Shown here: one piece after another, positions 1-6,790 of the stretch
Position numbering within the stretch: position 1 is the first letter of the stretch
Layout: each line of letters starts with the position of its first letter
Assembly (NCBI GenBank): GCA_022560555.1
Contig: JADFSZ010000050.1
Span: 1-10,008, forward strand
Direction of reading: 5' to 3'
Length of the DNA: 10,008 bases
DNA from: PVC group bacterium
GTDB taxonomy: Bacteria > GCA-001730085 > JADFSZ01
The notes under the pieces: generated by a model
The model's database searches: none
Seen by the model: the letters and a program-made list of their open reading frames with translations, nothing else
Told to the model about the DNA's origin: nothing
Program-made: the position numbers and the translations under genes

Positions 1-27
1 TAGTAACAAAATCGAGTGGAGGTTAAC

Positions 28-675
28 ATGACGTGCTGGGTGAAAAAAACTGTATGGGTGAGTTTATTCCTGATTTTTTGTAGTGCCGGGCTTGTGGCTG
101 TTCAGAAATTTTGGAAGGAAGTTCCCTCAAAGTTTCAAGAGACCGATGAAGTAGAAAAAACTCAACAGACAGAGATTTTTCTATCCGATTTATCCGAAAC
201 GTTTCATGCCGGTTTGTCTATAGGCTATACGTCTGATCGTGTGGAGCAATATATGGATAAGTTTTCCATTAAATTGGTTCGGGAGCCGGCCGGCTTGTCA
301 AAAAGAAAAATGTCCGCGTATTTTAAGAAAATAACTCTTTCAGATACCTATGAGAATTGTTCGAAGGAAATTGAAAATCTCGTTGAATGGGTCACTAAAG
401 AGTTTCATAAAGATTATTCTCCTCAGATTCTTCTTTTTCTCGCACGGTTTTGTATTGAAGTAAATGCCGAGGAAAAGGCGATTGAATACCTTGAGATTGT
501 CATTCAAAAAAGCGATCCTGTGTGGGGCTCCATGGGGCTTTGCCTTCAAGGAATGATTTATGAGGATTATATGGATAAAGCCGAACTGGCGCGGCAAACG
601 TATTCGCGTGTTTTGGCTCATTATCCGGATAGTCTCGAGGTCACATATGCGAATAAAGCCTTGCAGAGAATATGA
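28..675 (+). CDS. Membrane-anchored TPR-like protein of unknown function
   Basis: I do not recognise a named family. The 215-residue protein starts with two lysines followed by one hydrophobic segment (about residues 8-26), so it is probably a single-pass membrane-anchored or exported protein. The Cys at 18 is preceded by Leu-Ile-Phe, a poor lipobox, so a lipoprotein is unlikely. Residues 130-215 look like two or so tetratricopeptide-like helix pairs (alternating A/L/Y positions; a Tyr-Pro-Asp-Ser turn near the end, typical after a TPR helix B), which suggests a protein-protein interaction module. The middle is charged and unassigned. I chose ATG 28 because GGAGG at 18-22 lies 5 nt upstream; an in-frame GTG at 16 overlaps that site. 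Its stop overlaps the rsmD start (ATGA), so the two are probably cotranscribed and translationally coupled. Function is unknown; the TPR call is by pattern only. Confidence 0.75.
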   Translation: MTCWVKKTVWVSLFLIFCSAGLVAVQKFWKEVPSKFQETDEVEKTQQTEIFLSDLSETFHAGLSIGYTSDRVEQYMDKFSIKLVREPAGLSKRKMSAYFKKITLSDTYENCSKEIENLVEWVTKEFHKDYSPQILLFLARFCIEVNAEEKAIEYLEIVIQKSDPVWGSMGLCLQGMIYEDYMDKAELARQTYSRVLAHYPDSLEVTYANKALQRI

Positions 676-1316
676 CAAGAGATTCTATGAATAGGATGAG
701 ATTAACGGGCGGAAAAGATAAGGGACGTAAAATCACTTTTGAAAAACTTCCCCGGCTTCGTCCCACAATGGATAAAATACGTAAAGCCGTGTTTGATATC
801 GTGGGTTCACGCATTGTGGACGCATCCTTTTTGGATCTTTTTGGCGGAACGGGAGCTATGGGCTTGGAAGCGCTCAGTCGCCGGGCCGGACATGTTGTTT
901 TTGTGGATCGATCAAAAAAAGCGTATCAGCTTATACGAAAGAATCTTGATCTTTTGGAATGGACGTACCGGGTCGGGGCTCTGGGGCGGTCATCAAAAAC
1001 GATCAATCTTAAGCCCGGGGTTCATCCTTCTAAACAGCACGAGGTGATTGATGTGTACCTCAATGACGCGCATGCATTTTTAAAAACCTCTTCAATGATG
1101 AAATGGACGTTTGATTTAATTTTTCTTGATCCTCCCTATAACAATGACCTTCTAAAATATTTGAGATTCATTGAAAAATATGGTACCTTAAACGATGGGG
1201 GCAGGGTCCTGTGTGAACATCAAGAGCCTCTAAATCTCGACGGGGATGCTTTTTGGAAATGTCTTCAAAAGAACCGCTATGGAGACAAGTGTATTTCTGT
1301 CGTGAAACATGTTTAA
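672..1316 (+). CDS. rsmD: 16S rRNA (guanine(966)-N2)-methyltransferase RsmD
   Basis: Predicted S-adenosylmethionine-dependent methyltransferase that modifies G966 (E. coli numbering) of 16S rRNA in the 30S subunit. Seen directly: the family's N-terminal Arg-Leu-x-Gly-Gly-Lys-x-Lys-Gly-Arg block (residues 10-20), the Arg-Pro-Thr-x-Asp-x-x-[RK] segment (30-37), SAM-binding motif I D-L-F-G-G-T-G-A-M-G (55-64), and catalytic motif IV D-P-P-Y (153-156). At 214 residues it is somewhat longer than the usual ~185; part of the excess is the N-terminus and part an insert around residues 96-125. The start at 672 overlaps the upstream stop; in-frame ATGs at 687 and 696 are alternatives, and 696 gives the N-terminus most typical of the family, but neither has a better ribosome binding site. 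It sits beside coaD, a pairing seen in many bacteria. Confidence 0.93.
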   Translation: MTRDSMNRMRLTGGKDKGRKITFEKLPRLRPTMDKIRKAVFDIVGSRIVDASFLDLFGGTGAMGLEALSRRAGHVVFVDRSKKAYQLIRKNLDLLEWTYRVGALGRSSKTINLKPGVHPSKQHEVIDVYLNDAHAFLKTSSMMKWTFDLIFLDPPYNNDLLKYLRFIEKYGTLNDGGRVLCEHQEPLNLDGDAFWKCLQKNRYGDKCISVVKHV

Positions 1317-1342
1317 CGAACGAAGATTTCTTCAAGGTGCGT

Positions 1343-1825
1343 ATGAAAAAAGGCGTTTATCCGGGAACATTTGATCCGATCACGTATGGCCATATCGATC
1401 TCATCAAGAGGGCTCTTGAGATTGTCGACGAACTTATTGTGGCTGTGGCGCATAATCCGGCGAAAAATCCGAAATTTTCTATTCAAGAGCGTGTTGATTT
1501 TGTTAAAGAAACCTTAAATGAAATGGATGTGTCCGAAGGCAAAAGCGTTAGGGTTGAATCCTTTGATGGATTGCTCGTGAACTATGTTGAATCGCTGCAG
1601 GCAAAAATCATTATTCGCGGCATTCGGGCCTTTTCGGATTTTGAAAATGAATTTCAAATGGCTTTGACGAACCGGAAATTTAATCCATCGATTGAAACCA
1701 TCTTTTTGATGCCGAATGAAAGTTACTCTTATATCAGCTCAAATATTATTAAGGAAGCGGCTCGTCTTGGTGCCGATATTAGCCCCTATGTTCCCGCGGC
1801 GGTCCAAAAAAAGCTAAAAAATTAG
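1343..1825 (+). CDS. coaD: Phosphopantetheine adenylyltransferase CoaD
   Basis: Cytosolic enzyme of the penultimate coenzyme A step: it transfers AMP from ATP to 4'-phosphopantetheine, giving dephospho-CoA. The 160-residue length matches the family. Visible signatures are Y-P-G-T-F-D-P-I-T (6-14), the nucleotidyltransferase T-x-G-H motif (14-17), R-G-I-R (92-95), and the C-terminal Ser-Tyr-Ile-Ser-Ser-x-Ile-Ile-Lys-Glu region (129-138), where Asn134 replaces the more usual Ser/Thr. ATG 1343 is preferred: AAGG at 1334-1337 lies 5 nt upstream and the protein then begins just before the conserved YPGTFDP. An in-frame GTG at 1337 would add two residues. The reading frame stays open upstream to 1253 but there it overlaps rsmD and has no homologous character. 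It is the last gene of the first cluster, 26 nt after rsmD. Confidence 0.95.
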   Translation: MKKGVYPGTFDPITYGHIDLIKRALEIVDELIVAVAHNPAKNPKFSIQERVDFVKETLNEMDVSEGKSVRVESFDGLLVNYVESLQAKIIIRGIRAFSDFENEFQMALTNRKFNPSIETIFLMPNESYSYISSNIIKEAARLGADISPYVPAAVQKKLKN

Positions 1826-1835
1826 ATATAAGTTG

Positions 1836-1857
1836 TTCATTATAAATATATTATGAA
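1836..1857. repeat. AT-rich imperfect palindrome after coaD
   Basis: A 22-bp imperfect inverted repeat with outer arms TTCAT/ATGAA, two internal mismatches and no GC-rich core. It lies just after coaD. It could be a weak operator or simply AT-rich spacer; it lacks the GC stem and T-tract of an intrinsic terminator. No clear terminator was found between coaD and the promoter at 1939. Confidence 0.25.
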
Positions 1858-1938
1858 AATACCAAATTAAGGTCGCTTCTCATGAAAAATAAGTCCTCCA
1901 TGGGAAGGAAAAATAAGCGTGAAATTCATTTTTTTGTG

Positions 1939-1966
1939 TTGACACCTATAGTTAAATACGTATAAT
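1939..1966 (+). promoter_or_regulatory. Sigma70-type promoter for the tRNA-Thr/tuf operon
   Basis: Exact consensus -35 TTGACA (1939-1944) and exact consensus -10 TATAAT (1961-1966) separated by 16 nt. Transcription would start near 1973, about 150 nt before tRNA-Thr. The perfect hexamers fit the high expression expected of a tuf and ribosomal protein operon. The region just upstream is AT-rich (T-run at 1929-1936), which could add an UP-like effect. Confidence 0.8.
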
Positions 1967-1972
1967 CACTCC

Positions 1973-2123
1973 CCACAACAGCAGGCGGTAACGCAGGCTA
2001 AAATTCCCTAGATTGTTGCTATCCTTGGAGTTAATCGGATAGGAAGTCAATTGAAATAAGGAAAATCATTGACTGATAGGGGTTTTTATAGTTTTAAATA
2101 TTCTGATCTAAATGTATACATAA
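1973..2123 (+). other. Untranslated leader before tRNA-Thr
   Basis: About 150 nt between the predicted start of transcription and tRNA-Thr with no convincing ORF. It contains a 6-bp perfect inverted repeat CTATCC (2019-2024) / GGATAG (2037-2042) with a 12-nt loop, not followed by a T-run. I recognise no riboswitch or known leader family. It may simply be 5' sequence removed by RNase P when the tRNA is matured. Confidence 0.4.
2069..2098 (+). promoter_or_regulatory. Possible second promoter immediately before tRNA-Thr
   Basis: TTGACT (2069-2074), one mismatch to the -35 consensus, followed after 18 nt by TTTAAA (2093-2098), a poor -10 match. A start near 2106 would give a short tRNA leader. 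Tandem promoters are common upstream of stable RNA and tuf operons, but this one is weak on sequence alone. Confidence 0.35.
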
Positions 2124-2198
2124 GCCCGCGTAGCTCAGAGGTAGAGCACATGCATGGTAAGCATGTGGTCATCGGTTCAACTCCGATCGTGGGCTCCA
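2124..2198 (+). tRNA. tRNA-Thr (anticodon GGT)
   Basis: Complete cloverleaf. The acceptor stem GCCCGCG (2124-2130) pairs with CGTGGGC (2188-2194) with one G-U. The D arm is GCTC/GAGC. The anticodon stem CATGC/GCATG encloses loop ATGGTAA with anticodon GGT, reading ACC/ACU threonine codons. The T arm ATCGG/CCGAT has the TTCAACT loop. Discriminator T is followed by an encoded CCA (2196-2198). A tRNA-Thr directly upstream of tuf is also seen in the E. coli thrT-tufB operon. A 10-bp palindrome AATCATGATT follows at 2200-2209. Confidence 0.97.
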
Positions 2199-2260
2199 GA
2201 ATCATGATTGCGATTTGTTTGTTTAGGGTAAAGACAAACTTCTAAATCCGGGAGGCAGGT

Positions 2261-3469
<1,209 letters not shown>

Positions 3470-3478
3470 TAAAGATCG

Positions 3479-3628
3479 ACATGCGCCATGCGTCATGAGA
3501 CATGCGCTAAAGGGCAAAAGAACGTAAAGATTTTGGTTGCAAAAACAGATAATAAAGAGACTTTAGGACAACAAACCCAAAGAAGAGAAAGATTGTGATG
3601 CAAGTCGCATGACGCGTGTCGCATGACG
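3479..3628. repeat. Short CATGCG/CGTCATG-type repeats in both orientations
   Basis: The tuf-rpmG spacer carries ATGCG units at 3481-3486, 3488-3493 and 3502-3507, and two exact 11-bp direct copies of GTCGCATGACG at 3604-3614 and 3618-3628 (14-nt period). The two ends are related as an imperfect inverted repeat: 3491-3507 matches the reverse complement of 3612-3628 at 14 of 17 positions, with a 104-nt loop. The middle (3508-3603) is A-rich and holds nothing I recognise. The right copy abuts the rpmG ribosome binding site. Confidence 0.7.
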
Positions 3629-3638
3629 AGGTTTTAAG

Positions 3639-3791
3639 ATGCGCGAACAAATTGGATTAGCCTGCGAAGATTGCGGCCGTAAAAACTACTATAAAGATCG
3701 AAATAAAAAACAGAAAACGGATAAACTCCGTTTGAAAAAATATTGTCGTTTTGACAGAAAACATACGTGGCATAAAGAAGTGAAACCATAA
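3639..3791 (+). CDS. rpmG: 50S ribosomal protein L33 (zinc-ribbon type)
   Basis: Small basic 50-residue protein of the large ribosomal subunit near the E site. The family pattern is clear: Leu-Ala-Cys-x-x-Cys (7-12), a Lys/Arg/Asn-rich middle, then Leu-Arg-Leu-Lys-Lys-Tyr-Cys (30-36) and a C-terminal Thr-x-His-Lys-Glu. It has three cysteines of the zinc site (Cys9, Cys12, Cys36); the fourth position, 39, is Asp, so the metal site is incomplete or uses another ligand. GAGG at 3628-3631 is 7 nt from the ATG. rpmG between tuf and secE, next to tRNA-Trp, is a common bacterial arrangement. The gene is shorter than usual ORF-length cut-offs but well supported. Confidence 0.93.
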   Translation: MREQIGLACEDCGRKNYYKDRNKKQKTDKLRLKKYCRFDRKHTWHKEVKP

Positions 3792-3824
3792 GGGACTGTG
3801 TTTGTAGGAAGCAAGTCCCCCTAC
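3792..3824 (+). other. Alternative hairpins between rpmG and tRNA-Trp
   Basis: Directly after the rpmG stop, GGGACT (3792-3797) can pair with AGTCCC (3814-3819). An overlapping alternative pairs GTAGG (3804-3808) with CCTAC (3820-3824). The two cannot form together. There is no T-run, so this is not an intrinsic terminator; it may mark a processing site that frees the tRNA from the mRNA. Confidence 0.35.
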
Positions 3825-3837
3825 TCAGTTTACCGAT

Positions 3838-3914
3838 AGGCCTGTAGCTCCAATTGGTAGAGCGTCGGTCTCCAAAACCGAGTGTTGGGGGTTCGAATCC
3901 CTCCAGGCCTGCCA
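3838..3914 (+). tRNA. tRNA-Trp (anticodon CCA)
   Basis: The acceptor stem AGGCCTG (3838-3844) pairs perfectly with CAGGCCT (3904-3910). Discriminator G3911 is followed by an encoded CCA (3912-3914). The anticodon stem TCGGT/ACCGA encloses loop CTCCAAA with anticodon CCA, which reads UGG. The T arm has the standard TTCGAAT loop. A tRNA-Trp immediately before secE-nusG is typical of many bacteria. Confidence 0.97.
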
Positions 3915-3946
3915 TTGATTCATGGTGACCAAGAGTTTTGCATAAG

Positions 3947-3994
3947 AAAAATCACCGTATTCTTTGGATTTTTGTAATCAGATCCGGTGATTTT
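3947..3994 (+). terminator. Hairpin between tRNA-Trp and secE, possible terminator or attenuator
   Basis: AAAATCACCG (3948-3957) and CGGTGATTTT (3985-3994) form a perfect 10-bp inverted repeat, with a small inner GATT/AATC pairing possible in the 27-nt loop. The 3' arm ends in TTTT and is followed by CATTTG, so the U-tract is short and partly in the stem. It could end transcripts of the tRNA/tuf part with readthrough into secE-nusG, or act as a processing site. No promoter with good hexamers was seen between it and secE, which favours a leaky element. Confidence 0.5.
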
Positions 3995-4020
3995 CATTTG
4001 TTTAAAGGGGAAAAGAAGGT

Positions 4021-4212
4021 ATGAATTGGATTGGGAAAATAAAGGAATATTTTAAAAATGTTAAGCTCGAAATGCAAAAAGTCAGCTGGCCGACCAAAAG
4101 CGATATTAAAGGATCGACAAGCGTGGTGATCGTGACTCTTTTTATTGTTGGCGCGTTCATCGGTGCTGTCGATTTTTTGCTTTCAAGCGTGATTGGATTG
4201 CTCATTAGATGA
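4021..4212 (+). CDS. secE: Preprotein translocase subunit SecE
   Basis: Small subunit of the SecYEG protein-conducting channel in the cytoplasmic membrane, clamping the two halves of SecY. The 63-residue protein has the short single-span form: an amphipathic N-terminal helix, the signature Glu-Met-x-Lys-Val-Ser-Trp-Pro-Thr (17-25) and one transmembrane helix at about 33-61. E. coli SecE has two additional N-terminal spans that are absent here, as in most bacteria. Start at ATG 4021; AAGGGG at 4005-4010 and GAAGG at 4015-4019 lie upstream. The stop overlaps the nusG start (ATGA), the usual coupling. Confidence 0.95.
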   Translation: MNWIGKIKEYFKNVKLEMQKVSWPTKSDIKGSTSVVIVTLFIVGAFIGAVDFLLSSVIGLLIR

Positions 4213-4748
4213 CGGAGATAATCAAACAGTGGTTCGTTGTGCATACGCAGACAGGGGTTGAAAATCGTGTTAAAACCATGATTGAAAACCGCGTGAAGTT
4301 TGAGTCTAGGGAAGATCATTTTGGAGATATTCTCATCCCGACGGAAAGCGTAGCGGAGATTCGCGATGGAAAAAAGCGTGTGGTCTCCCGGAAATTTTAT
4401 CCGGGATACATCTTGATCGAAATGGATCTGAACGATGACACGTGGTACTTTATCCGCACGATTCCGGGGGTTACAGGATTTATTGGCGCGGGAAAGAAAC
4501 CGACCCCGTTAAGCCAGGAAGAAATAGACGCTATTGTGCGCCGTACCGCTTATGAGCAGGAAAAGCCGAAACCGAAGGTTCTTTTTGAAATAGGCGAAGG
4601 GGTTAAAATTATCGACGGTCCTTTTTTGAATTTTAACGGCAATGTTGACGATATCAATAATGAAAAAGGGGTTGTTAAAGTCCTGGTTCCCATTTTTGGC
4701 AGAACGACCCCCGTTGAATTGGAATTTTGGCAAGTGGAAAAACTGTAA
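4209..4748 (+). CDS. nusG: Transcription termination/antitermination factor NusG
   Basis: Binds RNA polymerase across the cleft (clamp helices to beta lobe), supports processive elongation and, through its KOW domain, links to Rho or ribosomal protein S10. The 179 residues comprise an NGN domain (about 1-115; Trp-Phe-Val-Val-His-Thr at 8-13, Phe-Tyr-Pro-Gly-Tyr-Ile 63-68, Val-Thr-Gly-Phe-Ile-Gly 88-93), a short linker rich in Lys-Pro (118-124) and a KOW domain (about 125-179; Gly-Val-Lys-Ile-Ile-Asp-Gly-Pro-Phe, then Phe-Gly-Arg-Thr-Thr-Pro-Val-Glu-Leu). The length is that of ordinary NusG without the lineage-specific insert found in some phyla. Overlaps secE by 4 nt. Confidence 0.97.
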   Translation: MTEIIKQWFVVHTQTGVENRVKTMIENRVKFESREDHFGDILIPTESVAEIRDGKKRVVSRKFYPGYILIEMDLNDDTWYFIRTIPGVTGFIGAGKKPTPLSQEEIDAIVRRTAYEQEKPKPKVLFEIGEGVKIIDGPFLNFNGNVDDINNEKGVVKVLVPIFGRTTPVELEFWQVEKL

Positions 4749-4751
4749 AGA

Positions 4752-4835
4752 CCGCGGAAGAACGCGGATATAAAAAATCGCAGATCAACGCTGAAAAATC
4801 CGCGGCTAATCCGCGTACGAGTTTAAGATCCGCGT
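4752..4835. repeat. CGCGGAT/ATCCGCG repeat cluster between nusG and rplK
   Basis: The 106-nt spacer consists largely of one short motif in both orientations: CCGCGG at 4752-4757 and 4800-4805, ACGCGGAT at 4762-4769, and ATCCGCGT at 4809-4816 and 4828-4835, with related ATCGCAGATCAACGC between them. The copies can fold into alternative stems such as 4762-4769 with 4809-4816. It sits where the mRNA site for autoregulation by L1 would be expected upstream of rplK, but I cannot identify an L1-site mimic in it. Confidence 0.75.
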
Positions 4836-4854
4836 AAAATTAGCGAGGTTTTTG

Positions 4855-5280
4855 ATGGCTAAAAAAGAAATCGGAATAATCAAACTGCAGATTTCGGCAG
4901 GGCAAGCGACCCCGGCGCCTCCGGTGGGTCCCGCTTTGGGCCAAAAAGGGGTCAACATTATGGAGTTTTGCAAGGCCTATAACGAAAAAACGAAAGATAA
5001 GACCGGAACGATTCTTCCGGTTGTCATTACGGTTTACGAAGACCGGTCATTTACCTTTGTGATCAAAAGTCCTCCCGCGGCTGTTCTCTTAAAACAAGCG
5101 GCCGGGCTGGCCAAGGCCTCCGGAGAGCCTAATAAGGTTAAAGTCGGAAAAGTGTCCAAAGTCCAAATAGAAGAAATTGCGAAAATAAAAATGAATGATT
5201 TAAACGCGACCAAAATAGAAAGTGCTATGAAAATTATTGAAGGAACAGCCAGAAGTATGGGGATCGAGGTTGAAGGATGA
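4855..5280 (+). CDS. rplK: 50S ribosomal protein L11
   Basis: Binds 23S rRNA helices 43/44 at the GTPase-associated centre, at the base of the L7/L12 stalk. It has 141 residues, the family norm. The N-terminal domain contains I-K-L-Q-I[17 protein letters not shown] and V-N-I-M-E-F-C-K (positions about 9-40). The C-terminal rRNA-binding domain ends with the conserved region around residues 118-140 (Asp-Leu-Asn-Ala then a Gly-Thr-Ala-Arg-Ser-Met-Gly turn). ATG 4855 is chosen over an adjacent in-frame TTG at 4852 because of GAGG at 4845-4848, 6 nt upstream, and the typical M-A-K-K start. The stop overlaps the rplA start (ATGA). Confidence 0.98.
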   Translation: MAKKEIGIIKLQISAGQATPAPPVGPALGQKGVNIMEFCKAYNEKTKDKTGTILPVVITVYEDRSFTFVIKSPPAAVLLKQAAGLAKASGEPNKVKVGKVSKVQIEEIAKIKMNDLNATKIESAMKIIEGTARSMGIEVEG

Positions 5281-5969
5281 GAATAACAAAAAAGAAAAAA
5301 AAGATGGAAGGGCTTATTGATCCGGATGCCTTCTATTCTTTGGAAGACTCCGTGGATCTTCTACTCAAGGTCCCGAAAGCCAAGTTTGATGAGACGGTTG
5401 AAGTCTCCGTCAAATTGGGGATTGATACCAAGATGGCGGATCAGCAAGTTCGAGGCACCGTCCGCTTGCCTCATGGCACGGGAAAAACCATTCGTATTAT
5501 TGTGATTGCGGAGGGTGAAGATGTCAAAGAAGCGTTGGAAGCGGGAGCCATGGAAGCGGGGGCCGGGGAATTGCTTCAAAAGATTGAAAAAGGATGGCTG
5601 GACTTTGACTGTCTGATCACAAAGCCCTCCATGATGAAACTTCTGGCCAAACTTGGAAAAATTCTCGGACCGCGAGGATTGATGCCGAATCCAAAATCAG
5701 GGACCGTCACACAAGATATACCGAAGGCGGTTAAAGAGATGCAAGCCGGCCGTATTGAATATAGGGCTGACAAAGCCAGTGATGTTCATATTTGCGCGGG
5801 AAAGGCTTCCTTTGACAAGAAGGCGATTGTCGAAAATATACGAGTTCTTATTATGGAGCTGCTTAAAGTCAAACCATCGAGCGCTAAAGGTCCATATTTC
5901 AAAAGCATTGCCGTCTCAACAACAATGGGACCGGGAATCCGCTTGGACGTGAATCAATTTAAAATTTAA
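5277..5969 (+). CDS. rplA: 50S ribosomal protein L1
   Basis: Forms the mobile L1 stalk that helps deacylated tRNA leave the E site; in many bacteria it also represses its own rplK-rplA mRNA. The 230 residues match the family length. Conserved features include a basic N-terminus, Phe-Asp-Glu-Thr-Val-Glu (37-42), Arg-Gly-Thr-Val-x-Leu-Pro-His-Gly-Thr-Gly (59-69), the hallmark Lys-Leu-Gly-x-x-Leu-Gly-Pro-Arg-Gly-Leu-Met-Pro-Asn-Pro-Lys (125-140), and a C-terminal Ser-Thr-Thr-Met-Gly-Pro-Gly (214-220). Translationally coupled to rplK by a 4-nt overlap, with GAGG at 5266-5269 inside rplK as ribosome binding site. Confidence 0.98.
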   Translation: MRITKKKKKMEGLIDPDAFYSLEDSVDLLLKVPKAKFDETVEVSVKLGIDTKMADQQVRGTVRLPHGTGKTIRIIVIAEGEDVKEALEAGAMEAGAGELLQKIEKGWLDFDCLITKPSMMKLLAKLGKILGPRGLMPNPKSGTVTQDIPKAVKEMQAGRIEYRADKASDVHICAGKASFDKKAIVENIRVLIMELLKVKPSSAKGPYFKSIAVSTTMGPGIRLDVNQFKI

Positions 5970-5983
5970 AAAACGGGAAAAAA

Positions 5984-6733
5984 ATGCCGGGAATTGTCAA
6001 CAAATCAATCGTTAATGAATTTAAAAAAGACCTGAATCGCGCCTCTTCTTTTGCTTTGGCCGAATTCGACAAAGTTTCTGTGAAAGACTTTGAGGAGTTC
6101 CGGCGGAATCTGCAAGCGAAGGGCAGTTGGTGTAAAGTGATGAAAAATCGCCTTTTGAGTATTGCTTTCAAGGAGAATGGTCTTGAGCCTCCGGACGAAT
6201 TTTTTAAAGGATCTACCCTGGCCGTAATGTCCGAGGGGGAGGTCACGGATTACGCGAAGGTTCTGGCGGATCTATCAAAAAAAATTAAAGAAGTAAAAAT
6301 TAAAGGTGGTTTTATCGAGGGCAAGGCTGTTTCAGGCGAAGAGATTATGGTCATTTCAAAATTGCCGTCCAGGGAAGTGTTGATAGCCCAAATTTTAGGA
6401 TCCATGAACGCTCCTATAACAAATTTTGTTTGTGTTTTAAGCGCCGTTCTCAAAAGTCTCTTGTATGTTCTTAAAGCTGTTGGGGAGGAAAAGGCCCAAT
6501 CGGAGGTTGTGAAGGAAGAAGGTGTGACGGGTCAATCGGGAGAAGAGACGAAAACGGCTCAAGGTGAAAATGTCTCTCCGGAATCTAAGGAGAAGGAGCT
6601 GGTTAAGGAAAAAGAACCGGCCTCTGAAAAGGCGGAAGCCTCAACGGATAACGCCAAAACAGGTGAGTTAAGCCGAGATAAACCCTCTGATGCGGAAAAA
6701 AATGAATCTAAAAAACCAAACGAAGACAAATAA
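5984..6733 (+). CDS. rplJ: 50S ribosomal protein L10 with long charged C-terminal tail
   Basis: L10 binds 23S rRNA next to L11 and holds the L7/L12 dimers with its C-terminal helix. Residues 1 to about 167 are ordinary L10: Ala-Phe/Leu-Ala-Glu-Phe-Asp region (24-29), Asn55-Arg-Leu-Leu, Phe-Phe-Lys-Gly-Ser-Thr (73-78), Ile-Lys-Gly-Gly (106-109), Leu-Pro-Ser-Arg-Glu (127-131), then the L7/L12-binding helix. Odd: translation continues for about 80 more residues (168-249), a low-complexity tail rich in Glu, Lys, Ser and Ala with no hydrophobic core, so the protein is 249 residues against a usual ~165-180. The frame has no break and the stop is followed by rplL 57 nt later. The start has only a weak GGGA-type ribosome binding site, 14 nt after rplA, so there is no room for a structured L10 leader directly upstream. 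Confidence 0.94.
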   Translation: MPGIVNKSIVNEFKKDLNRASSFALAEFDKVSVKDFEEFRRNLQAKGSWCKVMKNRLLSIAFKENGLEPPDEFFKGSTLAVMSEGEVTDYAKVLADLSKKIKEVKIKGGFIEGKAVSGEEIMVISKLPSREVLIAQILGSMNAPITNFVCVLSAVLKSLLYVLKAVGEEKAQSEVVKEEGVTGQSGEETKTAQGENVSPESKEKELVKEKEPASEKAEASTDNAKTGELSRDKPSDAEKNESKKPNEDK

Positions 6734-6790
6734 AAAAGAAACAGGTAAAAAATTTTAGTAAATTGATCAAGAAAAAGGGAGGAATTAATC

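Noticed and set aside
1253-1342. N-terminal extension of coaD in the same frame
   Set aside because: Overlaps the end of rsmD, has no family-like residues, and a good ribosome binding site precedes ATG 1343.
1881-1964. 27-codon ORF after coaD, running through the promoter
   Set aside because: No ribosome binding site, and it overlaps the consensus promoter hexamers.
3634-3915. 93-codon minus-strand ORF over rpmG and tRNA-Trp, starting Met-Ala-Gly-Leu-Glu-Gly-Phe-Glu-Pro-Pro
   Set aside because: This is the antisense translation of the tRNA (T arm and anticodon arm), a known type of spurious protein in databases; the plus strand holds a perfect cloverleaf and rpmG.
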